Assembly (NCBI GenBank): GCA_965230195.1
Contig: OZ245997.1
Coordinates: 930,001-994,000 of the forward strand
Reading direction: 5' to 3'
Length of the DNA: 64,000 nucleotides
From: Putridiphycobacter sp965230195
Lineage (GTDB): Bacteria; Bacteroidota; Bacteroidia; Flavobacteriales_D; Crocinitomicaceae
Position 1 is the stretch's first letter. Every line of letters starts with the position of its first letter. The notes under the pieces were generated by a model. That model did no database searches and was not told where the DNA came from. It saw only the letters and a list, made by a program, of their open reading frames with translations. Of this stretch, positions 1-11,321 are shown piece by piece. Both the position numbers and the translations under genes were made by a program.

Positions 1-869
1 GCCCAAATGCCATCCTCACGAGGACGATCCCGCCCACCACTGGGCGCAATCCACAAAAGCAGTCCACCTTCATTCAGTTTCCTTCCCATCGCCATCACTG
101 TTTTCCGATTCATCGCCAGTTTGGCTGGTTTCTCTTCCGGAACGTCATCGATGTGACGTTTGGAATAGACGCAAAAGAGATTTCTCCCCATAGAGAACGG
201 CTTGCACAAGGGATCCGTGATCACACGATCTCCGGCCACGTAGATCACGTCTTCGGCCATCCTGGGGAAACTGGTCTTGATCATGTGCGCAAAGACGCCA
301 GGATCGGCCTCCGTTTGATGATTGGCTAAGAGGACGACGTTTTCTCCCCGACGCAACTGATCATCGATCTGTTGCCAGGTGTCCAAATTGCCGATAAAGG
401 ATCTCTTGAAATTCACCAGAGATGCCACGTATCGCTGTCCAAACTCGTAGTAGTTAAACGGTTTCAAAATGCGTTGGTGGTGTGAAGGAAAAGTATATGG
501 ATCGGTGAATTGATGGAAGACGCGTTCGGCGATGCTCGTCTGCACGCTAACGACGAAATCTTCATCGTGACCCTCAACCTGACTCCCGATGACCGTTGCT
601 TTGTAGCTATCGTAAAAATCTTCCCATATCATGCGCAAAGGCTCGTTGATAAACCCTTTGGTCTCAGCCGCGCGCAGTACGCCTTTGAACTGCGCTTCTG
701 TTTTGACAGAGGACCAGTCTAAAGGACTCGACGCCGATACCCTGGCACGGACACTGGAAAAACGTAAGGCAACGCGTGAATGACGTTTTTGCCGAATGGA
801 GCGATGGAGAAGTGCGTTTGACGCAGAGGAAGAGAGATGAAGTGCGGAACGGCCACTCGACAAAGACAT
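1..869 (-). CDS. ATS1: Plastid glycerol-3-phosphate acyltransferase, 3' end cut by window edge
   Basis: This enzyme transfers an acyl group from acyl-ACP to position 1 of glycerol-3-phosphate, the first step of glycerolipid synthesis in the plastid stroma. One uninterrupted frame runs leftwards from an ATG at 869 to the window edge, so the C-terminus is missing and no intron is seen. The first ~55 residues are rich in Ser, Arg and Ala and lack acidic residues, as in a plastid transit peptide. The catalytic block NHQTEADP is present, followed by YVAGDRVITDPLCKPFS and WIAPSGGRDRP, all typical of the soluble plant ATS1/PlsB type. Its start is 44 bp from the stop of the neighbouring RSP2-like gene on the same strand. 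Family assignment is firm; the start is well supported by the transit peptide. Confidence 0.93.
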   Translation of the reverse strand, partial: MSLSSGRSALHLSSSASNALLHRSIRQKRHSRVALRFSSVRARVSASSPLDWSSVKTEAQFKGVLRAAETKGFINEPLRMIWEDFYDSYKATVIGSQVEGHDEDFVVSVQTSIAERVFHQFTDPYTFPSHHQRILKPFNYYEFGQRYVASLVNFKRSFIGNLDTWQQIDDQLRRGENVVLLANHQTEADPGVFAHMIKTSFPRMAEDVIYVAGDRVITDPLCKPFSMGRNLFCVYSKRHIDDVPEEKPAKLAMNRKTVMAMGRKLNEGGLLLWIAPSGGRDRPREDGIW

Positions 870-913
870 TGTTGTTCACACGAAGACTGTCTGCGGAGAT
901 CTCAACCGTCACA

Positions 914-2943
914 TCATCCTTCTCCCGGCTCCGTTTCCAACGCCTCGACGTCAGACGCCGCAGGCTCAGCGCGTTTCTCCTCCAGAGCCGCGCGTTTTTC
1001 AACGAGAGAGCGTTCCGCAACCACTTTATGTTGTCGCGACCTCTCCACTCGGCAAGCCTGATGTCATTGCATGACGCCGATCGGCTACAAACGCAAGGTC
1101 GCGTACTTGTTTGATGAAAAGGAGGAGACTGAAATCGAGAACGGTATTCGAGTCCGAGATGCCGTCCTTGTACGGAGCGAGCGCGTGTCGCATGTGCTTC
1201 CACGTTGCTGAGGGGCATTGGTCGAAGACGTCGGATTCCGCCTCCAGCTTCGGAATGAGACGTTCCGTGACAACACTGCGTTTCGCACTCCACGAAAGGG
1301 AATCGATTTTTCCTTCGCCTATGTCCAGAAAACGCGCCTTTGCAAAAAATCAGGCGCTTGAAGAGAGGCGTTCACCGAGAAGCATTGAAACGAGGTGGAG
1401 GAGTCGAAGTGTTTGCGGGGGTGGTTGCGTCTGGCCTCGAAGATAATGCAAGAATCGCTGCCGTTCGGTTCCGATACTCTCTCTGACAGCGGCAAAGATA
1501 TCCTCTTCCTTTGTCAGCGCGGTCGTTTCGCGATCCAGCGTGTTCTCTGCTACTTTGACGTCATCGAGTAGTGCTTGGAGCTCCGCAGAGACGTCAGTGT
1601 CTGCCGTAGGTTCTGTCTTTTCGTTTTCGGTACTCGGTTCCAGGTCTGTGTCACCATCTGCCTTAGCCGTCGGGTACAGTGCCTGGATTTTCTCTTGAAG
1701 ACGTTGCAGCCACGTCGTTTTCTCTTCTTCGCTATGCAGAGATGCCGATAACAGTCGTGGTATTAAGACACGCGTTGTCTCCGTCAGCTTCAGCAAGAAA
1801 CACTTGTCCGTCTGTAAAGCACAGCGGTTTCGACTGCCTTCTCGCCTCCGGACGCATGATGGACCTCGGAGATGTAGGATCCGGATCCCGGAGGAGAAAG
1901 TGTGTCGCACACAAGAATGGCGACAGGAGATGTCGGCGAGGATGATGGCGTCAGTGAACAGATCAAACACGAGCCAATCTTGGGAACGCCATCCAGGAAC
2001 GTGATGCCTTCCGCATCGATGCAATGTGGCAGATACAAATAGTCGAGTCCCTCATCGACAAGTCTTAGCGTCGGTGGCATCGGAGAAGGAAACGCATCTT
2101 CATCCGTTTCTTCGGACGTCGCTCTGTTGAAGAGACACACGACGGATTGGCGGCGCCCTCGTCGAACGTATATCGTAATGCGTCGACCTTGTGATCTTTT
2201 TGTACAGCAGGAAATGCTGAGAGGCGTCTGACGCCGCGACGATTTCGATGTGCGTGTTCTTTTCCGCAATCGGTTGCTCACCACCTTCTTCGCTTTCGTC
2301 TCCTTGCAATATCCATTACAAGACTCAGAAGCGACGCTAAGGACGGTAGCCTATTGCCTTCCGGCGGCGGAGCGTTCGAAGATATCAGAGGACCGTTGTC
2401 ATCTTCCTCGCTCTCATCGAGGTCCGGAAGATCTTCTACTGTGCTGGAAGAATGCGCGACGAGACCAATGTATGCAGCGCGGATGTCTGTTTTCTGCGTG
2501 GCCACCTCCACGACTGCATTCCAAAACGCATACACGTCGAGGATAGCTCCTTTTTCGATGTCCTCCGTCAGTTTCTTTAAGCACGCGTCTTTTGTTGCGT
2601 TCGCCTCATCTCTGCATTTTGCAGCGTTCTCTGCTCGCTCCTACAGAGATCGTCATCATGACGTCCATCGACCCGGAACTCAAGATGCTGGACTTCGTCG
2701 AGGCGTTGCGTTTTCAGTTTCTGGCGATACTCATCTCGCGTCCTTTCTTTCTGGACATGCGTCTCGACAAAACTGTGCCATTTCTCACACTTCGCATGTC
2801 CGTCTTAAACGCAGCGTCTACTTGACAAGCCAGTTTCCGAGATAATCCACCGGATCTTCTGGCGATTCGACGAGCGTCGCAGCCAGTCCTTGGCTAAGAA
2901 CCTCGCCAATCAATGTCTTCAAGTAGTCCGCATCGTGCCCCAT
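914..2943 (-). CDS. RSP2: Radial spoke protein 2-like (DPY-30 motif, GAF-like region, coiled coil)
   Basis: Likely a component of the axonemal radial spokes, which control dynein activity in motile flagella. Exons read leftwards from ATG 2943. Residues near the N-terminus form a DPY-30 dimerisation motif (DPVDYLGNWLVK, preceded by ADYLKTLIGEVLSQGLAAT). A middle part (about 2000-2300) reads like a GAF domain (IEIVAASDASQHFLLYKK, then a GSCLICSLTP strand). The C-terminal exons end in an Ala/Glu/Lys/Arg-rich coiled coil (VEKRAALEEKRAEP) and a TGA at 914-916. DPY-30 plus GAF plus coiled coil is the order described for Chlamydomonas RSP2. At least four short introns are inferred, for example before GEGKIDSL and before ACRVERS. 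The start codon lies 60 bp from the divergent S1 gene. An EFCAB5-type GAF protein is an alternative. Confidence 0.7.
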
Positions 2944-3003
2944 GTCGTTTTCACAGAATGGATGGAACGTGGCCAATTCCATCAATTGCCACGTTGATCG
3001 GTT

Positions 3004-4754
3004 GTGGGGTTTCTTTCGGCTTCGATGTTTTCTGCCGTCGTTTCCCGCTTTGAGAACAGCGCCTTCAGTACTGCGCCGACTTCGTACTCTATCGTACGTC
3101 GAGTGCAGGCAAGGGTCTATTCGACCAAAGAGATCAGGCGCCATAGTGGTCGATTCCTCTTTGCCGCCGCGCAACACAGACGCAAACTCTCGTGCGCCGT
3201 TCAGAGCGACGTAACGGAAAATGCCCACTGCGAAACGGCTCTTTCTCCATCCGAGGATGTCGACGCGTCCTTCGAGATGACCTTCAACAAAGAGGAGGAC
3301 AACAGAGTGTCAGAAGCAGAGCCAGGGTTCCAAGTGGACCAGAGTGCAGCAGATGTGACGCCGAGGGATGACATCGCCGCATCCGAACACAAAGCAGAAG
3401 ACTTGCCGAAAGACAGCGAGAGCGAACTACATGTGAGACAGGAAGTCCTGATCCAAGTCCAGCCTTCACGTCATCCACTTGGTGTCTTCGTAAACGTGGT
3501 GGATCACGAATCATCAGAAGCGTTGTTTGGATGTGCATTTGGTTTTGAGAATTGAGGTGGATGTCTGTTAGGTTCCTACCTTATCGGCTGTTTTCCAACA
3601 ACCTTCTGAGCTCGACAATAGAGCTTACGAGCAGTGAGTTCATCGAGGAGCACTTCGGCGTCGATGCACTGCGCAAAGCACTGGTAAACGGAGCCGTTGA
3701 TTTTTCAACGAATGGGTGACGGGTATCGGCGTCGTAGGTTGTTCGGGTGATAAGAAGTGAGAATGAACACGGCAAGAATCGATATATCATCTCTGGCAAG
3801 CATTTCGATGAAAAGATCCTTTACAAACGACTTTCGCAGATTCGAGACCTGTGCCTGGTAAGAATGGCTCGCCTCTACGAAGACAGATAGATGTCAATGA
3901 TGATTGCTCTGAATGTAGACAGGAGAGACACTTCAAGCTACGATACTCTTACGGAACAAGGGAGGGTTGATGGTGAGACTTTGCGGTGCCACATGCTTTT
4001 TGCCGAGGAGCTACTTGACGAAGAAGGACGCCAAGATCATGGAAGTGGCTGACGAGGTGTCTTCTTGAAAAACGATGGGTGTCTGCTTAACTTGTGTCTT
4101 TCAGTATTTCGAGAGCCATTACAAAAATTCGCAGATCAGAGTCTGTGTCAAAGAGGTCCAATCATCGAGAGGCAGAATCATTGTGAGCAGCAAACAGGCT
4201 CAAACGCTGAAGCATATGGACACTCTCACAATCGGATCTCTTGTTCATGGAAAAATAGCAGAGGTGACTTTCCTGCACAGGCATGGTGGTGGTATCTGTG
4301 CTGTAGATCGTATCCTACGGAGCCTTTGTGCAAATCGATGGTATACCCAGAAAGGGTCTCCTCCATGTCCGCAACATTTCGCAGAAACTTGTCTACTCTC
4401 CAGACGTGCGAATTTTACAAAGGGAAGACGGATCGTGAACGTCATGTGTGCAGGTGGTGTTTGCAGAAGGGGATGAGGTGTATGCGATTGTGGTCGATAT
4501 CGATCAAAATCGTGAACGCATTTCTCTGAGCACAGCTGATCTGGAAGAAGAAAGAGGAGAAATGCTGTACAACAGGGAAAGAGTCCTGCAGAATGCACCT
4601 ATTATGGTAAGAGAGACGCTGCTTTCGCGATGGCTCGACTGGCCATCGACCTGTGCCGTAGGCTGCTCGTTTGAAACAGGAATTGGAACGCGCACGCAAG
4701 CATTTTAATCCTGAAGAAGAACGTAACGTTCAGCCATCCAACGAGCAGGATTAG
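3004..4754 (+). CDS. Plastid-targeted S1-domain RNA-binding protein (ribosomal protein bS1-like)
   Basis: S1 proteins bind mRNA on the small ribosomal subunit and help translation initiation in plastids. The ATG at 3004 opens a Ser/Arg/Ala-rich presequence (MGFLSASMFSAVVSRFENS) followed by an acidic linker. Later exons give S1-fold segments: GETLQATILLRNKGGLMVRL (about 3920-4050), then an exon with GSLVHGKIAEV and, further on, GDEVYAIVVDIDQNRERISL, the typical end of an S1 domain. The C-terminal exon encodes ELERARKHFNPEEERN and stops at 4754. Introns such as the one ending at the AG before YFESHYKN are about 45-60 nt. It is divergent from the RSP2-like gene. The exact number of S1 repeats and the exons between 3540 and 3900 are uncertain, and an EF-Ts fusion like the green-algal PETs protein was not seen. 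Confidence 0.75.
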
Positions 4755-5290
4755 TATGAGAGAGATACGCAAAAGAGTGGAAGACCGTAAGACATCTGCG
4801 TTTTGCACCTGAAATTGAATGCTGCGCTTTCATCTGCGTGAATGGCTTTACCATTGATTGCATCCTGCCATATCTTGCTGCAGCTCTGCCTTGTCATAAA
4901 CTTCAATGTGTAAACGTCTTTCGAGCAGGAGGAAAAGACTAGTACTGTCGTGCGATCTCGTTTTAATTGGTGTTTGTTGGCCTTCTCCTTTGTGATGATA
5001 GATGGGTGCAAAGCGCGAAAGCATAAGGTCTCATCAAAAACGTCTGCTCATCGCGACGATCTCGTACAGGTTGGACGAAGAAGATGTGACGAACATTGTG
5101 ATGTTCGATCTGCAGGCAACGATCGGGCATGGAAGCTCTTATCCGATATCGGCGCAGATTCCGATTTCGAAACGACGTCCGATCGATCGATCGTAGGACG
5201 TATCATCCATCCTCCCTGATCAGAAGCAAACGCCTGATGTGACACTTCGTCGTGCAAAGCTCCGCAGAATTACTGTCGCTAGCATCACAA
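4755..5290. other. Unassigned 0.5 kb between S1 gene and Spc24-like gene
   Basis: No recognisable gene. A short plus-strand frame at about 5002-5196 lacks stops but resembles no known protein. It may be upstream exon or leader sequence of the following Spc24-like gene, whose true start is not resolved. Confidence 0.35.
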
Positions 5291-6026
5291 ATGGTTGATA
5301 TGGAAGCGGCGATGAAGGAATTGGATCGACTCACCGGACTCTTCACCAACGATGCGTCTTTAGAGAAGCTCACTTGGTGGCGACAGACGCAACGATCGCT
5401 GCGCGAAGCTGCTGAACGACACCAGCAACATCTCAGTGACGCCATTCAAAGTGACGACAACCGCGAGTTTTGTGATCTCTTACATCACGTTTCCTTATCA
5501 GAGAGCCTCCACGAAGAACAGCAGCTGAGAGCAGAACCGCGCGTTTCAGAGCTGCAGGCCGCAGAGAATGAGGTTGTATCACTTAAGCAATCTGTCGACG
5601 ATATGGAAAGAACAATCCAGAAACTCCAAGAAGAATTCAGATACCCCTGTCTTCGCTCATTGCTTCTTCGAGCGATATCACCTGTACAGGGTTGGAATGC
5701 CAACGCGGCCGTCTGAAAGAGTCTCTATCGGATGCGGAAGAATCAAGAACGGAGACAGAAACACGATACCAACATCGACTGCAGACAACCAAGCACGCCG
5801 CCATCTGTACGACACTCTGTGAGAATGGTTCGTTAGGAATGCACTGAGTTTGTATCATTGCATGACGGGTGTCGTCTGGCATGAAAGCGAGGAGACACGG
5901 TATGAAGGCAATGCGACAGGAGATCGGAACAGCGAGATCTTCGCATTCAATTCCGAGAACATGACGCCCGTCCAACTGGCAAATGCCCTTTGGACTGTGA
6001 TCGAAGAAAACGCAAGAGATGTGTAA
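5291..6026 (+). CDS. Spc24-like kinetochore protein
   Basis: Spc24 pairs with Spc25 to anchor the Ndc80 complex at centromeres. From the ATG at 5291 the product is a long heptad-rich coiled coil (MEAAMKELDRLTGLF, then SLKQSVDDMERTIQKLQEEF). An intron of about 45 nt ends at a TACAG, and coiled coil resumes with LECQRGRLKESLSDAEE. The last exon encodes a small globular tail, LYHCMTGVVWHESE, ending TPVQLANALWTVIEEN and TAA at 6024-6026. The order coiled coil, then 'LYH..W..E', then a final 'LW.LV'-like helix matches the Spc24 C-terminal domain. Splicing between the second and last exon could not be placed cleanly. Identification rests on pattern and length only; another small coiled-coil protein is possible. 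Confidence 0.45.
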
Positions 6027-6090
6027 ACATGTATGTGCACATCTCCACTTCGCCTGAACAAACTCCTTCCCTGTCTTTTCACCGTCCTTT

Positions 6091-6470
<380 letters not shown>

Positions 6471-6475
6471 TCTGC

Positions 6476-7645
6476 TTATGCATCGGCCTCGAGCAATCCC
6501 TCTTCCTCCTCCTTTTTCGCTGGGATGAATTTCTCTCCCACTGTTTTGTAGACGGCTACTTCGAATTTCGTGTAGCCTTCCTCAAAGGACCTGTCATTTC
6601 GCCAAGTCGGTGTCAGAGAACGACAACGGGACGACAGACACACTTGATAAATCCGGAGACAAATTTGTCCAGGTTCAGTGCCAATTGAGAAGTGACTTCT
6701 TTGAGAACGCGTTTCTCCAAGAGATTCACTTTGATCAGTTTGCCGACCATCTGCTCCACATTCTGTGCCAGTTCTTCTCCATTCCGATAGATTCTCTTCG
6801 CCAGTTTACGACGAGACTGTACAGATGCCAGCTCCTTCGGCAACAGCTTCACATGTTTGGAGAGCTGCAGTCGCTGGTCACGTAATCTCTGATTCAGTGT
6901 TTTGAGATTATGCGATGCTCTAATACGCTTCTCCTAAATCCAATTCTGTCGTTTCTCACACAAAAACGATAAGCGGAGTTCTCACTCTGAAAAGACTAAC
7001 ATTCATGTCTTTACGACTATAGCCCCTTGAAAGATTTCTCAATACATAGTCATTGTAATCTCGAAGCACTCTCAGAATGATCTCTGTTGTTGAGATGCCC
7101 TCAGTACGCTGTATGCCTCTGAATTTTCCGGCCTTTTTGACCTAGAGATGTCCCATCATTTTCTCTCTGTCAAAATCTATGTCCTCTCTTACAAAGTCGT
7201 AGATATCTGCATGGCCATCAGGATCGGAGTAAGGTTTATCATCATGGGCTACATAATCGATCCTGTGCTTTTCGAGGAATTCCATAGTGACGACCCATGG
7301 TGCGTCTTGAACAATTTCGTCCACCCATTTGCAGTGCCTCAGTGATTCATATCTCTCCTCTTCTGTAAAAACTGTTTTGCCTTTCTTCTTGGACGTCAAC
7401 CTGTCGCTACAGCACCCGACGATGAGCGTCGTATTGGGAAACCTGTGCAATTATTCAGTGCATTGTCACACCAGAACGGCAATAGAGAGCGGATTACAAG
7501 TGTTTTGCTTGTTCGAGTGCTCGGGCGTGTCCAAAATGAAAGACATCAAAGATCCCTGGAAAGGCTCGGACGGTCGGTGTGTGAAACCGAAGCGGCGCGT
7601 ACCGTCGGCATAGACGCGAATCTTTCTCTCTGATGTGTTCGTCAT
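6476..7645 (-). CDS. Choline-phosphate cytidylyltransferase
   Basis: Makes CDP-choline from phosphocholine and CTP, the rate-limiting step of the Kennedy pathway, at the ER or nuclear membrane. Exon 1 (7603-7645) begins MTNTSERKIRVYADG and exon 2 (7498-7555) gives FDVFHFGHARALEQAKHL with the nucleotidyl-transferase HxGH motif. Exon 3 (7193-7442) carries HCKWVDEIVQDAPW and DYVAHDD. Exon 4 (from 7141) has QRTEGISTTEII, the second signature, then RDYNDYVLRNLSRGY. A charged helical C-terminal region follows and would be the membrane-sensing domain. The gene ends in EEEEGLLEADA and TAA. Introns are about 47-55 nt. Substrate could be choline or, less likely, ethanolamine phosphate; the signature spacing favours choline. 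Confidence 0.92.
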
Positions 7646-7866
7646 GTTAACGCACTAAGAATGCGAAATTCGCTCCAGAATGTCGTTTCGTCTCCGTTCC
7701 GAACAGCGATGCAACGCCGCAACGCAGACATGCGATAAGCGACGTCGGCGAGCTGTCCCCTACATGACATGAGGCGATTCGTCGGTGCGCGCACCGTTTG
7801 TCGTCGACCCATCCCAGAACGGCGCTGTGATTCCTTGCAAGGGTATGCGCACGATGAAGTCGTCCT

Positions 7867-8250
7867 TTAAATCAGCAGTTTCTCAATCGCTGTCTTCAAA
7901 TTTGTTATCTGGCTCGACAAAGCGCCTCCCTCATTGACAGTGACAGCCACGGCGATGACGGATCTCGAGACTCCACAGGCTCGACCCAGTGCCGCCTTCG
8001 ACGGGACGAAGACATAAGGCACATTCTTGTCCTCAGAGAGCAACGGCAGGTGCAAAACGATCTCTATAGGTTCTGTATCAGCTGCCAGCACGATAAACTC
8101 AGCGATTCCTCGGTTGACACACTTGGTCGTCTCGTTGGCGCCCTTTCGAAGCTGTCTATAGTTCTGCGCTTGCTGCACGATGTCGAGAATCGTATTCGAC
8201 AGATCGGCGGGCGCCAGAGGATACGCTTTTGGATTGACACCCGTTGCCAT
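7867..8250 (-). CDS. SNU13: SNU13 / 15.5K box C/D and U4 snRNP protein
   Basis: This L7Ae-family protein binds the kink-turn of U4 snRNA and box C/D snoRNAs, nucleating the spliceosomal U4/U6.U5 particle and rRNA-methylation snoRNPs. It is a single exon of 127 residues, the family's usual length, from ATG 8250. It begins MATGVNPKAYPLAPADLSN and contains the RNA-binding core LRKGANETTKCVNRG, followed by EFIVLAADTEPIEIV and the VPSKAALGRACGVSR loop. It lies in the same direction as the KAP3 gene upstream, with only 59 bp between them. Near-universal eukaryotic gene; identity is secure. Confidence 0.96.
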   Translation of the reverse strand: MATGVNPKAYPLAPADLSNTILDIVQQAQNYRQLRKGANETTKCVNRGIAEFIVLAADTEPIEIVLHLPLLSEDKNVPYVFVPSKAALGRACGVSRSVIAVAVTVNEGGALSSQITNLKTAIEKLLI

Positions 8251-8309
8251 CGCCTTCACACGAGAAACAACCGTACACGACGACAGCGACACATGCACAG
8301 AGTAGGCGG

Positions 8310-11298
8310 TTAAACATCATCATCGGACGCGTCGTCCAGTTCGATCGTTTTCTTCAAACCACTCGAAGAGCGACGCAGTCCCTTGCCCAGGTCACCGAGT
8401 TGCTCATGCAGCGTCGAATTCCTGTCCAGCCAGACTTGGTTATAGGCTTCGAATTTTCGAGTGAGGATGGCGTCGTGCCATCGACTGGACTCTTTGCCGA
8501 ACATCAATGCATCGAGACATCTATCGGCAACACGGCGCATCTCTAAGAATTCGCTGTGCCATGCAAGGATGAGATGGCACACGCACTGGACACCAAATTA
8601 GTGCACGCAGCTGTGCGATGGACAGGATTCATGACCTGGGTGCGTTCTGTCATGGCCATCTGCGTTTCTTCGTGCTGCATCAAATGCTCCATCGTTAAGA
8701 GCGTTTGAAATTGAATTTCTTTGTCGTCTTTCTTCGTTTCCAGAGTTCCGACCAGATCATCGATCTAGAGAACGGAAAGGCGGGCGGAGGAACGGCGAAG
8801 ACGGGCTGAACCATTGTCGACTGCGAGATGATCGCCGCAGTGCGTTTGCTGCTGAGAACGCGGATGAACATCACGATCTCGAGAAACAGATCGTCCTCCG
8901 TGTCTGTGCTGGACAAGAGACGCTCAACGCAGGCAATCAGTGGATGTCGTGTTAGATATTCATAATAGTTGACGCCATCGATGGAGAGGTTGGCGAGACA
9001 GCCAGCGACCTCCAGCTGCGTGTCCTTCGAAATACGATCGCCCTATGAATGTGCGATCTGCGTCGCTGAGGACGTTTTGTTGAGACTCACTGTGAGATTC
9101 CGAATGAGAGCGTCGAGGAAAGGAATAAAGTTTTGGCGAATCTCTTGGTTGTCATGCTGGCAGATATTTCTGAGCACCTAAGGGAGAGCAAGGAGGAAGC
9201 AATTCTGTGAGAAACGCTTGGATTAATGCCGGAAGGCGAGGACCTTGAACAGAATTGGGTTATCGGATTCCAGTGTCCTCTCCGCAAGCTTCCGAAAAAA
9301 ATCATCGGCACACATGACCTTTGATAAAGACCATTGCAGCGATGCCAAACGATATTCCCTTTAAAGACCTCGCAGTTTCGTTCGCTGAGCGTCAGGTTGA
9401 CAAAGAGAGAGATCAGTGTAGACACGCCACTGGAACAGAGATCTTCTGGACGGACGCTTTTCGAAGATTCGTGCTCCGTTTCTTCCAAGAACATCTCCAT
9501 CAGTGCGGGAAGATGACCCGTGTACGCAAAAGTGGATTTATTGCCGTCGTCGATCGACAGCTGATAAAGAATTCGCAGAAGAAGATCCTGATCGCCTTCT
9601 TTTCCCAAATATCGACAGACCTTTGCGCAAAACACCACAGCATTTCGTCAAACGCGACAAGTATATGCCGCACATGCGTGATGCATCCATGGTCCACCAT
9701 CTTCTTTGAGAGCGCGCTGTCGAATGAAAGATTGTAGATAAGCTGTTGAGCCAGTTGACGCACACGTGGATGTATGCTCGTCACATGTGCGACAACCGTC
9801 GAGACATCGAAGCTATCTTGCAGCTGCACGACGGTCTCTTGGCGAATTGATAAACGGGCCAAGAACAGAAGACAGAGTTGGATCGCATGCTCCTGTGTTG
9901 TCCACTCGAGCAACTGTGCCAGTATGGGTACAATGCCCTGACCACCACGCATTCTGTCACCGGCAGGATACGGGTGAACAGCCTTGCCTTTCGCTGCATC
10001 TTATGCTCGATGACAGTGTCTTGCGAGAGGTTCAGTAATAGATGCAGGCAGTGTACGATCAAATTTGTGACTCGGATGTCGGCCGTACGCTCCCCCAGTC
10101 GATCAAGATCACCGCGATGCGTCTCGCCTCCGGAATGGCACCTGAATGGCGTTGCGCAAACAGCAGATGTCGCCAAAGCGCTCTTGCCTTGACGGTATGC
10201 ACTGTTTCAGGATGTATTCCAGTAAGGAGAGTGTTCCACTGCCCATCTTGTTCTGAACGATGACGGAGTGGAGCTCAGGGTAGTTCGAGATCTGTGCAAA
10301 GACGCTCGTGATGTGGATGGCGACATGAATGTGTCGTTTCCCTTCCTCATGAAACATACGCGACAATGCGGTGAGCAGTGTGTCGTGCAGCAACAGCACC
10401 TGCGTCCTGACATCAGCCTCGCGACACGATGACCCATAGATATTGCACCTCGAGATGTTGCGATGCGGCGAAAAGCGCCGCGATCTTCGACAGGGCTTCT
10501 TCTCGAATCTCGATGTCAGCATCTTCGTAGAGTGCTTCCTAGACGAGGCCGCGAGTGGATCGCAAGATAGGGAGGTGAAGTCCAAGAGTTTGGTGGCGCA
10601 CGATATAGTCATCCAAGTAGTCAATAGTGGCTTCTGTCGCCGATGGCAGATCGTCTGGATAGAGGTCATCTGCGCAACGCAGATCGCGAGGGAGGGAGGC
10701 GACGTGCCATTCGTTTTTACGTATATCGGATGGATCGTTGGAGGCGCGGCGCATTCGTCTTGCACAGTACTCTCGCAGTAGTTGCTCGATGACGGCGACC
10801 TGCAATACATAGTCGGATTTCTATGACGATAACTTTGGGGACATCTTTGCCGACGTTCCATTCGGCACAACGTAACTGACGCTTGAATAGCTTTTCGCAC
10901 CTTACTTGGTTTCAGACAAGGGCAATTTTCGACGAGCTCAAGAGCAACGAGTGAAACATTCTGATCCGTATCGTATTCCGAAAGAGCAATTCTGCAACGC
11001 GAATGTACAGAGATGCTTTCCGCATCGAATCTCGCACTTTTCCACAGACGTTCTCCATTTGACGGTTCCTGATGTCCGATCGTGGCGTCTGTCAGCGACC
11101 TATCGACGGCAAAGGTGAATAGACATTGGAATAAGTGGCGCAAAACGCACCTCGTAGTGCACGAGAAGTGCATCGTCGGTAGGATGCAATGCGATATCGA
11201 GACATCGAATCTAAGAGAACCGAGGATCCCTCATCGCGGCACCGAAGGAGACCCCTTGCTTTTCTTCGCGTTTTTGTCATTGGCGAAACGACGACCAT
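8310..11298 (-). CDS. KAP3: Kinesin-associated protein 3 (kinesin-II accessory subunit)
   Basis: KAP3 is the armadillo-repeat non-motor subunit of heterotrimeric kinesin-II, which drives anterograde intraflagellar transport. Family features in order: an N-terminal exon with LHPTDDALLVHYE, like the conserved HPSE.ALIVHYEVE block; armadillo exons including HLLLNLSQDTVIEHKMQRKA, LIYNLSFDSALSKKMV and LYQLSIDDGNKSTFAYTGHL; and a C-terminal exon RRVADRCLDALMF followed by RKFEAYNQVWLD, matching the family end. Many introns of roughly 40-60 nt break the frame. The first exon (from about 11298) was not joined with confidence. It is divergent from the MYCBPAP homologue with about 23 bp between possible start codons. 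Confidence 0.88.
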
Positions 11299-11321
11299 GA
11301 TGTATGTGTGTCACGATCGTG

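Noticed and set aside
664..1293. Minus-strand frame of 209 codons between GPAT and RSP2-like
   Set aside because: It lies over the GPAT N-terminus and the RSP2 C-terminal exons in a different frame from both.
10109..11173. Minus-strand frame of 354 codons within KAP3
   Set aside because: It reads straight through several inferred introns and alternates between frames relative to the armadillo repeats, so it is only partly coding.
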